From the NCBI GenBank assembly GCA_964036315.1, contig OZ038482.1:10600698-10664697 (forward strand): 64,000 nt of DNA, given 5' to 3'. Shown here piece after piece: positions 11,640 through 22,239 of this stretch (the first letter of the stretch is position 1; every line of letters begins with the position of its first letter). This DNA is from Acanthosepion esculentum. Its lineage: Eukaryota; Mollusca; Cephalopoda; Sepiida; Sepiidae. A program made the translations under genes and the position numbers. Under the pieces are notes generated by a model, which saw only the letters and a program-made list of their open reading frames with translations, did no database searches and had not been told where the DNA came from.

Positions 11640-12670
11640 GATGTTTTTAAATTAGAGGACTTATTCATTATTTAAAATCTTTTTATTTTTTGCTGTTGTG
11701 GAGGAAAGATTACTAGATCAGTCTTTTATATTCTGTTTAAAACCAAATTTGTTGTTATTGTATTAGTAAAGCTGTTCCCTGTTTTAATTTGAGATTATGA
11801 AGCCAGTTACTCATTCTCAAGTTGAGGTTCAATTCTTCTTCATTATTTAATAAAACAGTCGGATGTTCATCCCCATTTTTGTTTTAGTTCCTACAGTCTT
11901 TGGGTCTTCTCTGAATATTTATCATATCTGCTAATTTTCATCTTCAAACATAGAATCCTGCAAATGGGTCATTTGGATCTCTTGAATGATGACATGCTAA
12001 CGGGTGCCTAATGAATGGACAAGCCTGAATAGATAAGATAGTTTAATCGAATAATCACACAACTTCAAATAATATTTAAGAATGTCTTTGTAAAGACTGA
12101 TGTGTCATCATATGCTTAAGCAATTCCTTTGTGATATTTTCAGTATTATTAAACTTTAATAATTAAAATATCCTCTGAAATGTTTTTATATCTACAGGAT
12201 TAAACTGACAAAAACTAAAATAAGATAAAAATTTGTGAATGTAGAAAAACAAATCGTGATGTATTAAGAGAATTTTCAGTCAATTGCTGTTTGAGTAAAT
12301 TAATTTTGAGTTTGTATCTTCTGAAAAAAATACTTTGCAACAGGTTTTAGTTAGTCAACTCAGAAATGCTAGTCCATCTCTTCAAATTTATGGCAAGTAA
12401 CTCTCAACTCAGAGGGGAAAAGCAAAAAAGGCCAGAGGTAAAAACTCCAACAATTGAACCTAAATAACAGCTTTCTAAGCCACTATGCTTTTAATTCCTT
12501 TTCTGTTCTAAGTAATGAGATTTAGTAAATGTGTAAATTTTGTCTATAGTTACAAACATTTCAAATAAGACTTTTATATATATCTGCATAAAATCAACAT
12601 TTACATTTTTACAAAGTTTTTGTATATAAATTAGTTTTTGAAATTTTTGCAAAAGTTATTGGAAATTTAT
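11640..12670. other. AT-rich stretch with no recognised feature
   Basis: I see no gene and no shared repeat here. Confidence 0.45.
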
Positions 12671-12750
12671 TTCTGTTACTTGCAAATGACTAATACTGCT
12701 ATGGATTTAGTTCTGTTACTTGCAAATGACTAATACTGCTATGGATTTAG
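12671..12750. repeat. Perfect 40-bp tandem duplication
   Basis: The 40 bases from 12671 (TTCTGTTACTTGCAAATGAC at the start) are repeated exactly from 12711 to 12750. Perfect identity means a very recent duplication or an assembly artefact. Confidence 0.97.
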
Positions 12751-13593
12751 TTATAAACCAAATCCTGTTTTCATATCTAAACCTAGTAAAAATATCTATT
12801 TTTGTAGGTGTCTTGATTACTCATGCAGAGAATGTTTCTAATAAAAGCAAAGAAAATTAGAATTCATATTTCCGGATGACAGAAGATGTGACACCAAAAC
12901 CTGAAGGTGCATTGGAAAGACGCTCTCCAAAAACTAAACAAAATATTACAAATATTTGAGAAATCTATTAGAAAGAGAAAGTCGCTGAACTATTATGTTA
13001 ATATTATTAATTTAATTATTACTTATTATTTATTTAATATTATTAAATAATATTAATCCTCCTTTATGGCTGTGAATGCTGAACAAACTCTAAGCAACAG
13101 ATATGATTCTGCAGAAGGATGCTGAGAACATCATGGGCAGGGCATTTAATCAAGTTTTCTCTCTTTCCCTTCCCTTATTGTTCCCCCTTTTACACCCCCA
13201 TTAATCCCCCCTTTATTTCCCCCTTTTCGTTTTTCTTTGATGTAAACAAAAAAAGGTCAATAATATTTAAAATCAGAGTTGCAATTTCTAAGACATACAA
13301 GGAAAGAAGGTTTAGTAAATTTGCCACTCACAAGACTTGGATGGCAAGATGAACAAGAAAACAGTAAGTAACCTGTCTGAATTGTCTGCATAAAATAATT
13401 TAAATAACAAGTAACTTTCTTAATGAGCTTGTGTAAATGGATGGCAGACCAGAGAATTGGAGAGATAGGGAAATACAAACCTTACTAACAGAATAGGAAA
13501 TTGTGGAGAGGCTTCATCACTCACATTCTAAATGCATATGTCTCATAGAGGAAATAATTGTGTATAATATACACTTTTCTAGATTAAAAAAGG
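12751..13593. other. AT-rich stretch with no gene
   Basis: An ATT-rich, self-complementary patch lies at 13000-13055. Short open frames at 13119-13352 and 13257-13478 overlap in opposite directions and match nothing I recognise. Confidence 0.45.
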
Positions 13594-14214
13594 TTATAAG
13601 CATAAAGAACTATACAGTAACTTTTGGGGAGTGCTGGCCATGTTTGTTGGTATATTAAACTTGGTACAACTGTAAGTTGTTATATTGATGTTTTTAACAG
13701 TATGGAAGAGTTTAAATAAAGAACCAAACTGCATTTTTTTTATTCCTGACAATATGAAGTCTGTTTTAGTCTGCTTTGCTTCTGTCCGTGTCAAAGATAG
13801 TGAGAGAACTGTCATGATGTCTGTTGTCAGCATAGTAGATATCTTCATTGTCTGAATTCTGTAGGTAATTTTTGTGCTCTGTGAGTCCAGTGACAATGAT
13901 AAATTATGTCTCTCCATAAAGCACTGGCACCACCTGACATTAGCCATTTTCTTTGTGATTTCCAGTGCCTTGAGACACATGTCAGTTGTGCTAATTCCAA
14001 TGCTGACCATTCTGCATTCCGTTACCCACTTGATCAGCTCTCCTTCCAACTTCAGAAATGTTTCTGATTTTTTTTTTTTTGTTTGCTTTCTTTGACTGCA
14101 GCATGGTTTAAAGTTCAGACTTGTTTTTGCATCAGTCAGATATTGCACTTGGAACGTCCAGTGATGACCATCCCCACAATTGCTATTTCCTTTGACATGG
14201 AAGACAACCTTCAA
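13594..14214 (-). pseudogene. Pogo/Tigger-like transposase N-terminal DNA-binding fragment
   Basis: The 206-codon minus frame has two DNA-binding segments in the order found in pogo-family and CENP-B-like proteins. Residues 1-45 (KVVFHVKGNSNCGDGHHWTF) resemble the first HTH (usual form KLKVV..AE..GN.AAGR.F.V). Residues about 55-105 (LEGELIKWVTECR, then LKALEITKKM and CFMERHNLSL) resemble the Tc5/CENP-B HTH (usual W...RR, KA..LA, WL.RF..R..LSLR). The DDE nuclease domain that should follow is missing: after residue 110 the sequence is Ser/Thr-rich and unlike the family. It is a decayed or truncated element. A domesticated DNA-binding protein is possible but unsupported. Confidence 0.6.
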
Positions 14215-14475
14215 ATTTTTTTTTTTTTTAGATATATATCACTTTTTTTCTTTTTTTTTTTTTTTTTTTTTTTTCATCATCATTATGTCACTCCTGCACA
14301 CATAAGGAATTTGGTGTGCAATGAATGGTATTTAAGTTTAATGGAAGAAGCTATATCATGTCGTGGCTGATTACAGATGACCAGAAAATGTTAGATTTTT
14401 ATATATAATCAATTGTTCATTTCATTTTATTCAGGTAGTGCATTTTAGCCATTGCAGGGGGGGGGGTGGATTCAT

Positions 14476-14586
14476 TGGTTTGCCAAGGGTATTAGCACAT
14501 AAGTGAATGCAATGAACTCTACTGGAATTTGAACTTGGCTCTCTGATTCCTCAATCTGAGTCACTAACCATTAGCCCACCATACCT
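14476..14586 (-). mobile_element. tRNA-derived SINE R3, minus copy
   Basis: Read on the minus strand: GGTATGGTGGGCTAATGG (A-box-like), then GATTGAGGAATCAGAGAGCC, then CAAGTTCAAATTCCAG (B-box-like), then AGTAGAGTTCATTGC and ACTTATGTGCTAATACCC. This is the clearest tRNA-like head of the family in the window. A CA microsatellite abuts its 5' end. Confidence 0.75.

Positions 14587-14645
<59 letters not shown>
14587..14645. repeat. (CA)29 microsatellite
   Basis: Uninterrupted dinucleotide tract at the 5' side of the R3 copy. Confidence 0.97.
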
Positions 14646-14649
<4 letters not shown>

Positions 14650-14650
<1 letters not shown>

Positions 14651-15840
14651 AATATCCACTTTTGTTTTACACTGTTACAGAGAAATTACCAGATATATAA
14701 TTTCTTATTTTTAGTTGATATGAATGGAATAAAAAGTTGTTGCTGCAACAGACATTTTTTACCTCTAAAAAGAATTTGTATTATCTGTATTGTTCGTCAA
14801 AGAAAATCAAAAATAAATGTCATGTTGACTTTAGTAGGCCTTGAAATATGGTAATTTTTTAAACTTTTCCTACCAGTCTCGACTGATCAGAGCCTTTCTT
14901 ACCCACCAATAAAAGAATGCTACTTTGGATGCCAAAAGATTTGCTCCGTTCCTTGTGGGTGAAGAAGGTAGTTGTGTGCTGTGGATACACATTTTTGACT
15001 CCTTTTGAACTCCCTGGTATGTTTGACTTTGAACTTGCAACACTGATTTATGACCTTTGCAATTATGACCCTGAATTTTTGCATATGAACCTCCCCATTA
15101 ATATTTTCTCCCAATTGCGTTAATGTTAAAACTTTAGCTGTTAAAAATTATAAAATGCTAGCTTAAAAGCCACCCTCTCGGGCAGTATTTAAGCTAGCTC
15201 CTGCAGAGGACTCTTGATTGTGCCATCATCACAATAGGTAGGGAGGATTAGATGCAATAGGCAACAATAAACTACAGAAGAACTTAAAATTGATCACTGC
15301 ATTTAAGTGTTGCATTAATATTTAAATTTAACTTTCAAAAGTTCAATGATAATTCTTCTGCTGCCACTTAATTTAAAGACAATTTGATGTACTTAGGTCC
15401 TTACTTTCTATACAAACAATTATTATTTTGTGGTGTCTTTTGCTGGATTTAGTAATTAATTTTGATTATTCCTAAATTTATTTCCCAGTTATAAAAAATT
15501 TTTATAAAAAAAAATCACATACAAAAATTGCAAAAAAAAATAAAAAAATTGCAGTAACGAAAACTTAAAAATCCCAAATTTCCAGATCTAGCCTGAAATG
15601 TTTTTAATTTGATCATAGTCTGCCTGATTCCCAAATGGTATATGGAGTAAAGTTGATATAGTGTGATACGGTGACATTCACATTTATTATATAGAAATCA
15701 GTGCCAGAGAAAAGCGATAACACCAAAAATTGCAATATGAGCTCTGGTAAAAACAAAAAATTGCAATATGAGACTGGTAAAAAATGGTTGCTGAAGACAT
15801 TAAGTTTATAATACCCAGAAATTTATACACAGATATCCTC
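14650..15840. other. No supported gene
   Basis: A 68-codon plus frame at 14917-15123 overlaps a minus frame of similar length, and I recognise neither. The rest is AT-rich. Confidence 0.4.
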
Positions 15841-16165
15841 AAGGACACATGACACAGTGGATAAAGGCGTTAGTTAGATCCAGTGAGAGCACCCAATGAG
15901 TGTGAGTTCAATACCCGGTTAAGACAGTGGAGAACTTTCAGAGGGAAATTAACAGGATAACTGACATCCATTAAACATGGCACGTGGATCTAGACCAGTC
16001 TACCCCAGTGAGTGAAATAAAGGATTCAATTCGACATTCCAACCACCTGAAGAAGGCCGGAGTGTACAACGGCCGAAACGTAATAAATATGACGACAAAG
16101 ATTCGGACAATAGTCCGAATAATGTAAATAATGTACATAATACCTCATCTCAGAAATATAGACAG
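15841..16165 (+). mobile_element. tRNA-headed repeat R2, most complete copy
   Basis: The head has ACACAGTGGATAAAGG (A-box-like) and GTGAGTTCAATACCCGG (B-box-like, near 15900), which are the parts of an internal RNA polymerase III promoter. A middle block follows (CATTAAACATGGCACGTGGA near 15966), then the hairpin module CTGAAGA (16047-16053) with GGCCG and CGGCC arms, GAAAC (16075-16079), and the tail TAATAAATATGACGACAAAG. Related copies lie at 3418-3665, 3668-3770, 38240-38339 and 38341-38652, with tail-only relatives at 18620-18712 and 44311-44425. This layout is that of a SINE whose 3' part came from another element. It encodes no protein. Confidence 0.75.
16047..16082 (+). ncRNA. Hammerhead-like hairpin of R2
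   Basis: CTGAAGA fits CUGANGA. An extra A follows, then a perfect five-base-pair stem (GGCCG/CGGCC) with a ten-base loop, then GAAACGTA. The extra A at the core/stem II junction and the very short potential helix III argue against activity as it stands. The same geometry is kept in several R2 copies (minus at 3489-3455, plus at 44316-44350). The 38.5-kb copy has lost the loop and right arm. Confidence 0.35.
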
Positions 16166-16358
16166 ATTTTTTTCTCCATGGAATTTTGCAGCCCAAAGGG
16201 CATGCATGTATGATATATATTTTTGTTTCAAAAAAGAAACTAATTCTATCAATACACCCACTCACAGATATAAAATATACAAACAATACACCACAACTTA
16301 TATTGGCAAAGATTTAAAGAAAAAATACATGTTAAGTGACTTAAAATTAGACCACACA

Positions 16359-16363
<5 letters not shown>

Positions 16364-16398
<35 letters not shown>
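16364..16398. repeat. (TA)n microsatellite
   Basis: Alternating TA tract. Confidence 0.95.
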
Positions 16399-16400
<2 letters not shown>

Positions 16401-17045
16401 GACACACACACAAATTAACTCATCCCAACTGCCAGTTTCATGATAGGTGTTCAAGTGCATGGCAACCCCCCGTCACAGGTTGGATTTTTATGACATACAA
16501 AAATAATGGATAATTTAAGAGATTCTCTTGTTATTTAGGGTCTAGGACCATGTTTGGAATATTAATCATGCCGCTATGTGCCAAGAAGAGAATTGATTGT
16601 TTCAGTATTAATGGGGAGGAGGGAGAACACCTCCACCACCATCACTAAAACAAAAATGAAAATGAAACTAATCTTTAATTTATGCGTGAAAATAAATCAG
16701 CTTCTGTATTATGATTGGCTAATGTATAATTTTTTTTTTTTATCCAGTTTAATGTTTGTAAAATATGAGTATTTAATGGCTGTGACTATGTAGATTTCTG
16801 TCTGTTATTTATGATCATGACAATTCTGTTAAGGTGCACAGCTTCCTACTTGATTTGTAGTTTGTCAAATGATATTTACCTTACTGCATTTTTTTCACTT
16901 GACGCCTTATTTATCCAATACATTAGGCTGGGTTTCCTTTCAGAATTTTTTCTTCTTTAGTTCTTACCATTTTATCTTAGAATATTTGATTCTTTCTCTC
17001 CCCCCCTTCTCCATTTCTTGATCATAATGCTTTATCTTCTTTACA
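16399..17045. other. AT-rich stretch with no gene
   Basis: No protein similarity or shared repeat is recognised. Confidence 0.4.
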
Positions 17046-17450
17046 TTTTAGTTATGGGTATGACAAACTACATTCAGAAGCAAGGCCTCTGATTAGGCAG
17101 ATTGAAGGTTTTGAGGTGCATTAAACTCCCCTCTTAATTACTGCTGTTCTCATGCTCACTCTAACTCAGGGTGGTAGAACCTGTTAGGGTCCCAGGTATG
17201 GGCAAATAGTGAACCTCCAAATAACTCAGCAGGTTTTTTATATAAAAAAAATTACCAACAATATCTATTTATAGTAAAATGACCAGCAATATATTTTATC
17301 TGGCGTTGAAGGCATACAATTGCATTCAAAATATATTTAGATAAGCCCATAAAATTGTGTTCAAGATATTTCACCATGAAATAACCCATAGCCGTGTATA
17401 TGTTGCTAAACAAAATCAGCCAATCTTTCCATTTTGCAATTACCATATAA
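17046..17450 (+). mobile_element. Interspersed repeat R1, copy 2
   Basis: This copy is the longest uninterrupted R1. It starts at GGTATGACAAACTACATTC and runs through GGGTCCCAGGTATGGGC, ACCAGCAATATATTTTATC, GCATACAATTGCATTCAAAA, CATAAAATTGTGTTCA and AATAACCCATAG. It serves as the reference showing that the 57.6-kb copy is split by about 360 bp of foreign sequence. Confidence 0.65.
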
Positions 17451-17647
17451 TAATGAAGAATGTTTCCTTTTTTTCCTTCTCAACTGTTTGTCTAATTTGG
17501 AAGACACTGCCCATACATTTGTTACCAAATAAAATTTTTTGTCTTTTTATTTAAAAAAAAAAAATTCATAACCACCATGAAATAATAAATGCCCGTCCCA
17601 ACTTGTAAAAGACTTAAAACTTAACCAGGGATCAAAATGTTTTTATC

Positions 17648-17720
17648 ATTTCACCCCATGTAAGGCATTAAAGCCACTAAGATACAAGGAGTTACTGTGA
17701 GTGAAAAAAAAAAAAAAAAA
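17648..17720 (+). repeat. Short repeat R9 (also at 22136-22200)
   Basis: CACCCCATGTAAGGC, AAAGCCACTAAGAT and GTTACTGTGAGTGAAAAA match CACCCCAAGCAAGGC, ATAGCCACTAAGAT and GTTACTGAGTGAAAAA at 22140-22200. Each ends in A-rich sequence, as a retroposed tail would. Confidence 0.55.
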
Positions 17721-18435
17721 CAAATTGAGAAAACAGTGAACAGATTTCAAGAAAACTTAAATGTCTTTCCCTGAAATAATTTTGTAATGGGTTTTTGAAA
17801 AATGATGCACTTTTTTTTTTTTTTTTTTTTTTTTATCTTTTGCTGCTTTTATAAAAGTTACAAGGGAAGTGCTGAAAAGTTTCCACTTATGGAAATCAAA
17901 CGACTGAACATGTTTTGATCGGTCCAAGAAATTTCAAAACTTCTTCCCTGACAATGATCAGGTGTTAAAATCACTCAGAATAAGCAATGATATTAGGCAG
18001 AGAAAAAGTTATTAAAAAACTTAATTGTAAGCATTTTGATAGAAATAATAAATCTTGCCATTAAAACTTATAAATTTGAGACCAATTTTGCTTTTCTTAT
18101 TCGTGTATCATTTTGGAAAATGGATTGGGCAATTGCTGCAGAAGGCCAGTCCAGATTGGTTTGAAACTTTGTAGTGATGCATTCTCTTCTCATTTCTTAT
18201 TTTTGTCAGAATGAGTCTGTATTAAGGAACATGCATTTGCTACAGCTATTTTTTTTCCAGGCGCTCTTTTCTTTTCCTTTTTTTTTTTTTTTTTTTTCTT
18301 TTGTGCATTTGTATTTTAAGACTAAAACTTATATAAAAAAATGATTCTTTCAAATTTGTTATATTTGTTAGACGAGAACATTTATACATATACGCAGTGT
18401 GGATATAGGAATCAACACTGCATCATGATTGTTAA
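17721..18435. other. AT-rich stretch with T tracts, no gene
   Basis: T runs lie at 17811-17834 and near 18279-18298. No coding similarity is seen. Confidence 0.45.
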
Positions 18436-18459
18436 TTTCATGCCCCACGCAATCTTCAG
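18436..18459 (-). ncRNA. R8 hairpin module, minus copy
   Basis: The minus strand reads CTGAAGATTGC, a short loop, GGGCATGAAAT. It matches the modules at 52559-52535 and 59696-59671. CUGAAGA and GAAA are both present with a short UGC/GCA stem. Confidence 0.3.
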
Positions 18460-18619
18460 ATCATGTCATCAAATTTACACCATAATTTTATTATTGGCAA
18501 CAACAGTAGTAATTTTTGCCTGAATTTCGGGGACAAGTTTTCATTATTTACATTGGGGGGAGGGGGGGGGCTATTGTTCTCTTTGTGATCAAATTTTGAT
18601 CAGAAATTTGTTGTTGGTT

Positions 18620-18712
18620 ACCGGGATTGATATACACCTGATAAAGGCTGGTGGGCACAACAGGTGAAATGTGATAACAAAGATGGGGTCAATAGTCCCC
18701 CCCCCCCCGAAT
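18620..18712 (+). repeat. R2-like tail fragment with a C-run
   Basis: CACCTGATAAAGGCTGG, then AGGTGAAATGTGATAAC, AAAGATGGGGTCAATAGTCC and GAATGTAAATAG parallel the R2 tail (CACCTGAAGAAGGCCGG ... GAAACG ... ACAAAGAT ... ACAATAGTCC ... GTAAATA). A run of 10 C interrupts it. Confidence 0.5.
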
Positions 18713-19568
18713 GTAAATAGTAACAACAACAATAACCACACCAATAATAATTATAATGATGATAATACAGACTTATATGAATCTGTACTTGGAATTTCAT
18801 GCATTATTTTTTATCCATCTATTCAATTTTCATGAATTTATTTATATACAGACAGTATTTTTTTTTTTTTTTTTAATAAATATAAAAATCCTGTTTTTAA
18901 GATTTTCCAAAAAATAATTCTATAATACTATAAAATTTTGGATTTGTTCAGATATACTTAAATTATGCATAATATAGATGTCTAATATTAATGGAATAGT
19001 GTTTACTCTTTTAATTAAATTCACAATAGCTTCTCGGGTAATTTGTGTGTACCAAAACATGAACAGTGAAAATAGGCTCCAATTATTTATAACTTAGGTA
19101 TTTTATTTATTTGTTTCTTTTTAAATAATTTAAAAAAAAAAAAAATATTGTTGATTTCAGTTATGTTCACTTCTCAGCTGATTAATAAAATCATAACTTG
19201 AAATCCTGGTTGATTTAAGATATTACATTTATTTTGAATTTTGTTCATAGAATGGTATCGATGGTGTGTGCTCTTCAACAATTACATAGGCATTCATGAG
19301 TATCTACAATAGATGGAATAGGAAAAAAGATTTTAAGGAAAACCTAGAAATCAAATAAGAATCAAAATGTCTGATGCTAACATTTAGACATGCCATTGTT
19401 TTGGTTTAGCTGAGCAGAGGGACTTAAGAATTATTTCCCCCAAGTTGTATTTCGGTGTAATAATCATCTATTTATGATGCATACTTTTGAACTGGCATTT
19501 ACCTTTCATATTTCACAGGTAAATGCTGTCATCTATTAAAACAAAAGTCATGGAGTCTGTAGTTGTCT

Positions 19569-19601
<33 letters not shown>

Positions 19602-20117
19602 TTTTTTTGTCTTTTTTTTTGTCTTTTTTTTTGTTTTTTTGTTTTGTTTCCCTTCTTTATAGAATCTTTATCTCCAACAGGATGATAGATGTTCCATGCC
19701 AAACGCTTTTTAAGGCCAATGTTGGGACTATTGCAATGAAAAATGATACATGGTTCTGCAATAGGCTGCTAGCTGGAAACTATTTTTTTCCCCTCCTCCT
19801 TTTTTTGGTGTTTGGCAGTGGGTGGCTCACAAGATTGATATGTTGGTCAATAATAGTCAAACTATATTTGTTATGTCGTAACAGTAAACAAATTTTTCTT
19901 TTTTCCAAATTTAAATTCAGCTTGTGTCTGACTGTATATCGGAGCTTGCTTGCAAAATTATTAATGATAAAAGAACAGTTGCTTTACCATAAATATTTTT
20001 TGTTTATGTGCCGTTTCCCGTCAGGATGTAGATAACTATGCTCCTCCACAACTTCCTATCTTTGTATCTCGGTAAATTTAGTCTATTTACCATCCCCCTC
20101 ATTCCCTGTTCTGTTTG
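18713..20117. other. AT-rich, T-tract-rich stretch with no gene
   Basis: Long T-rich tracts lie at 18858-18874 and 19579-19640. The 170-codon plus frame at 19523-20035 begins in the T tract (Phe runs) and matches nothing I know. Confidence 0.5.
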
Positions 20118-20236
20118 GCTTATGACTATATCACATTGAAACACCGGTTCTCATATGATCACCAAAGTTAAGCAACATCGAGCCTGGTCAGTATCTAGAT
20201 TGGAGACCACTTGGAAATACCAGGTACTGAAAGCTT
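20118..20236 (+). pseudogene. 5S rRNA-like pseudogene, full length
   Basis: The segment is 119 bases long, the normal 5S length, and lines up end to end with animal 5S rRNA. It has ACTATATCAC near the start, ACACCGGTTCTC, AAGTTAAGCAACATCG (internal A-box/IE region), GCCTGGTCAGTAT, then GGAGACC and AATACCAGGTACTG near the end. Several conserved CpG sites read TpG or CpA (for example CAACATCG where CAACGTCG is usual), which suggests methylation decay of a non-functional copy. A tRNA-like SINE head begins at the next base in the same orientation. The two may be one 5S-tRNA composite SINE, as known from some animal SINE families, rather than an independent pseudogene. Confidence 0.85.
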
Positions 20237-20530
20237 GGATGTGCAGGTAGTGTAATGGATAATAGCTTTGAATTTTTAATAAGAGAGCTGAGTTCCGATA
20301 CCATTTGGATTTGTTATATTCACTTACACACAAATAGCCTTGCAAAAGATATGAATCTACCTTTTCTCTCCAGCTGTGGGTTAATTAATAAGACTTGTAT
20401 CACTAAATCATTATCTGGGGAAAAAAAAGTTCTTACCATCAAAAATATATTTTCTGTCTGTAAATAACCTGCAATGAGTTGATATGCCATAACAGCCGAA
20501 TCAATTAATCAAACAATATACTGATTTGCC
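20237..20530 (+). mobile_element. tRNA-derived SINE R3 joined to the 5S-like unit
   Basis: The head reads GTAGTGTAATGGATAATAG (A-box-like, Arg-tRNA style) and CTGAGTTCCGATACC (B-box-like). The body has TTCACTTACACACAAATAG, GAATCTACC and CAGCTGTGGGTTAATTA, matching the other R3 copies read in their sense direction. A tail follows with TAAATAACCTGCAATGAG and TTGATATGCCATAA, similar to the R1 3' end. No spacer separates it from the 5S-like segment. Confidence 0.7.
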
Positions 20531-20699
20531 ACATAGGTATGTCTTTTAAATTTATTTTCAGTCTCTGGAATATAAATTTATAGAAACTACAGTGACCACA
20601 AAGTGAGTGAGCAGTTTATATATTGATTGTAATGTAGAATTGATTCCCTACTTTATAGCCATGTAATTTCTTGTTTGTTTATGAAAATCTGATTAGGTA

Positions 20700-20835
20700 T
20701 GAATCCACCTCTTCTCTCCCTAGCTATGGGTTAATTAGTAAGACTTGTATCAGTAAATCATTATCTAGAAAAAAAATTTCTTACAATATAAAAATGCTTT
20801 CTGGCTTTAAATAACCCACAAAGGCTTGATAAGAT
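20700..20835 (+). repeat. Second R3 3' part
   Basis: GAATCCACCTCTTCTCTCCC, AGCTATGGGTTAATTAGTAA, GACTTGTATCAGTAAATCAT and TTTAAATAACCCACAAAGGC repeat the 3' half of the 20.3-kb copy about 350 bp downstream. The head is absent. Confidence 0.6.
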
Positions 20836-21589
20836 ATAGAAAACAAATTGGTCAATCAACCTTGTTCTGCCATCCATTTATGCAAGTTCATTCGGTAGGT
20901 TGCCTTCTGTCCCTCTTGCCTTCAGTGTCCTGTGAGTGTCAGATTCTCCAAGCCCTCTTTCCTCCTTGTCTTCGATATTTCAACTGTCACTATTTGATTC
21001 TAAGTGTAAGCATCCTTTATTTGACTATTTCCCTTAAAACTTCCTCATTACTCGCATGTTCAATCTATAGTATTTTCATTGGATATTACATAACAGTCCA
21101 ATACATTTTTTTTCTTCTAATCAGATTTTCATTAATTTTCAATGCTTTGCTTGTCTTTTGGAAGGCATCTTTTTTTTATCTTAACACTTTCAGATTTTGG
21201 TGGCAAATATGACAGTTCACAATGCTATTGTTACATTCTCTAAGCTATATTTCCTCATTTTGTATCCCAACTCTCTTTCTGGTTTTACTATCGGAAATCT
21301 TCATGTAATTTTATGATAGAAATACATTGAAATTTAAAGAAATGTCCTATTTTGTAATAGGTACCTCTCACTAAATAATTAACCATTAAAAGTGACAGTA
21401 TTTTTGTTTAGAAAAATGTAAATAACTATAGGTTATGTAAGCTAGCCAACATATCCAAAATATTGAAATTAACCATTGAAAATTATTTTGATCACATTGC
21501 CCCAAAGAACATCATAACCCATCAAGTTTCACTTATCATTTTAGGGAGGCTGTGCATACTTTAAGAGGAATTGAACCTTACTGGACTAT
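20836..21589. other. No supported gene
   Basis: The 128-codon plus frame at 20826-21212 is hydrophobic and unrecognised. It begins inside the preceding repeat, which argues against a real gene. Confidence 0.4.
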
Positions 21590-21810
21590 GATGCTCTCTC
21601 GAGTATTCTAAAGCATCCTGAATCAGACAGTAGTTTCTCTTACAAAGGATGCAGATTCAAACCCTACCAGAGAGTACATTTTCTCTTTGAAATATCTTGA
21701 ATTCATAAAAACTGGTACATACTTACTCATAGGGTTTAAAAAACAAAACAAAAAAAATCTGCATATCTACTCAAATATAGGTATCCACTAATAATGTTTA
21801 CAGTCCTAAG
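21590..21810 (+). mobile_element. tRNA-like SINE R4, copy 1
   Basis: GCAGATTCAAACCCTACCAG (B-box-like), AGAGAGTACATTTTCTC and ATCTACTCAAATATAGG, then TATCCACTAATAATG match the R4 copies at 41396-41625 and 56000-56440. The tail direction is plus. Confidence 0.6.
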
Positions 21811-22239
21811 AAATAATATTGCATTAAAATTTTAAAAAACAAAACCCTAGTACAAATAGATATGGGGAGGAGATTAAAAGTTCTAAGTTGGCCTAAGAAA
21901 TTGCAAAATAAATTTTAATATTTGGTCAGATTTTGGATGATTGAATTGGGCCAACAACTTTACACAGTGTATGTATAATCTCGTTAGCAATAGCTTTTGT
22001 AAGACCCAAAACACGTCAGTTTGCATTTCGGTTCATGTCTAATATACACCAAATACACTTTACATAATTTGAATACATAAACACCAAAATATGTCTTCAT
22101 TAATTAGTATAATTATCACATAAATTTTTTTTTAATTGATACACCCCAAGCAAGGCAATATAGCCACTAAGATGCATTGGGGGTTACTGAGTGAAAAAAA
22201 TATAAAGAAAAAACATTAAGGAGCAAGAACAATAAAAGA
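21811..22239. other. No gene; contains R9 copy at 22136-22200
   Basis: AT-rich sequence. The only shared feature is the R9 block described at 17648-17720. Confidence 0.45.

Noticed and set aside
13594..14214. A domesticated CENP-B-like host gene
   Set aside because: The frame loses similarity after the second HTH and no conserved C-terminal domain follows; a decayed transposase is simpler.
19523..20035. 170-codon frame as a membrane protein
   Set aside because: It starts in a T tract that yields a Phe run, and the rest shows no family features.
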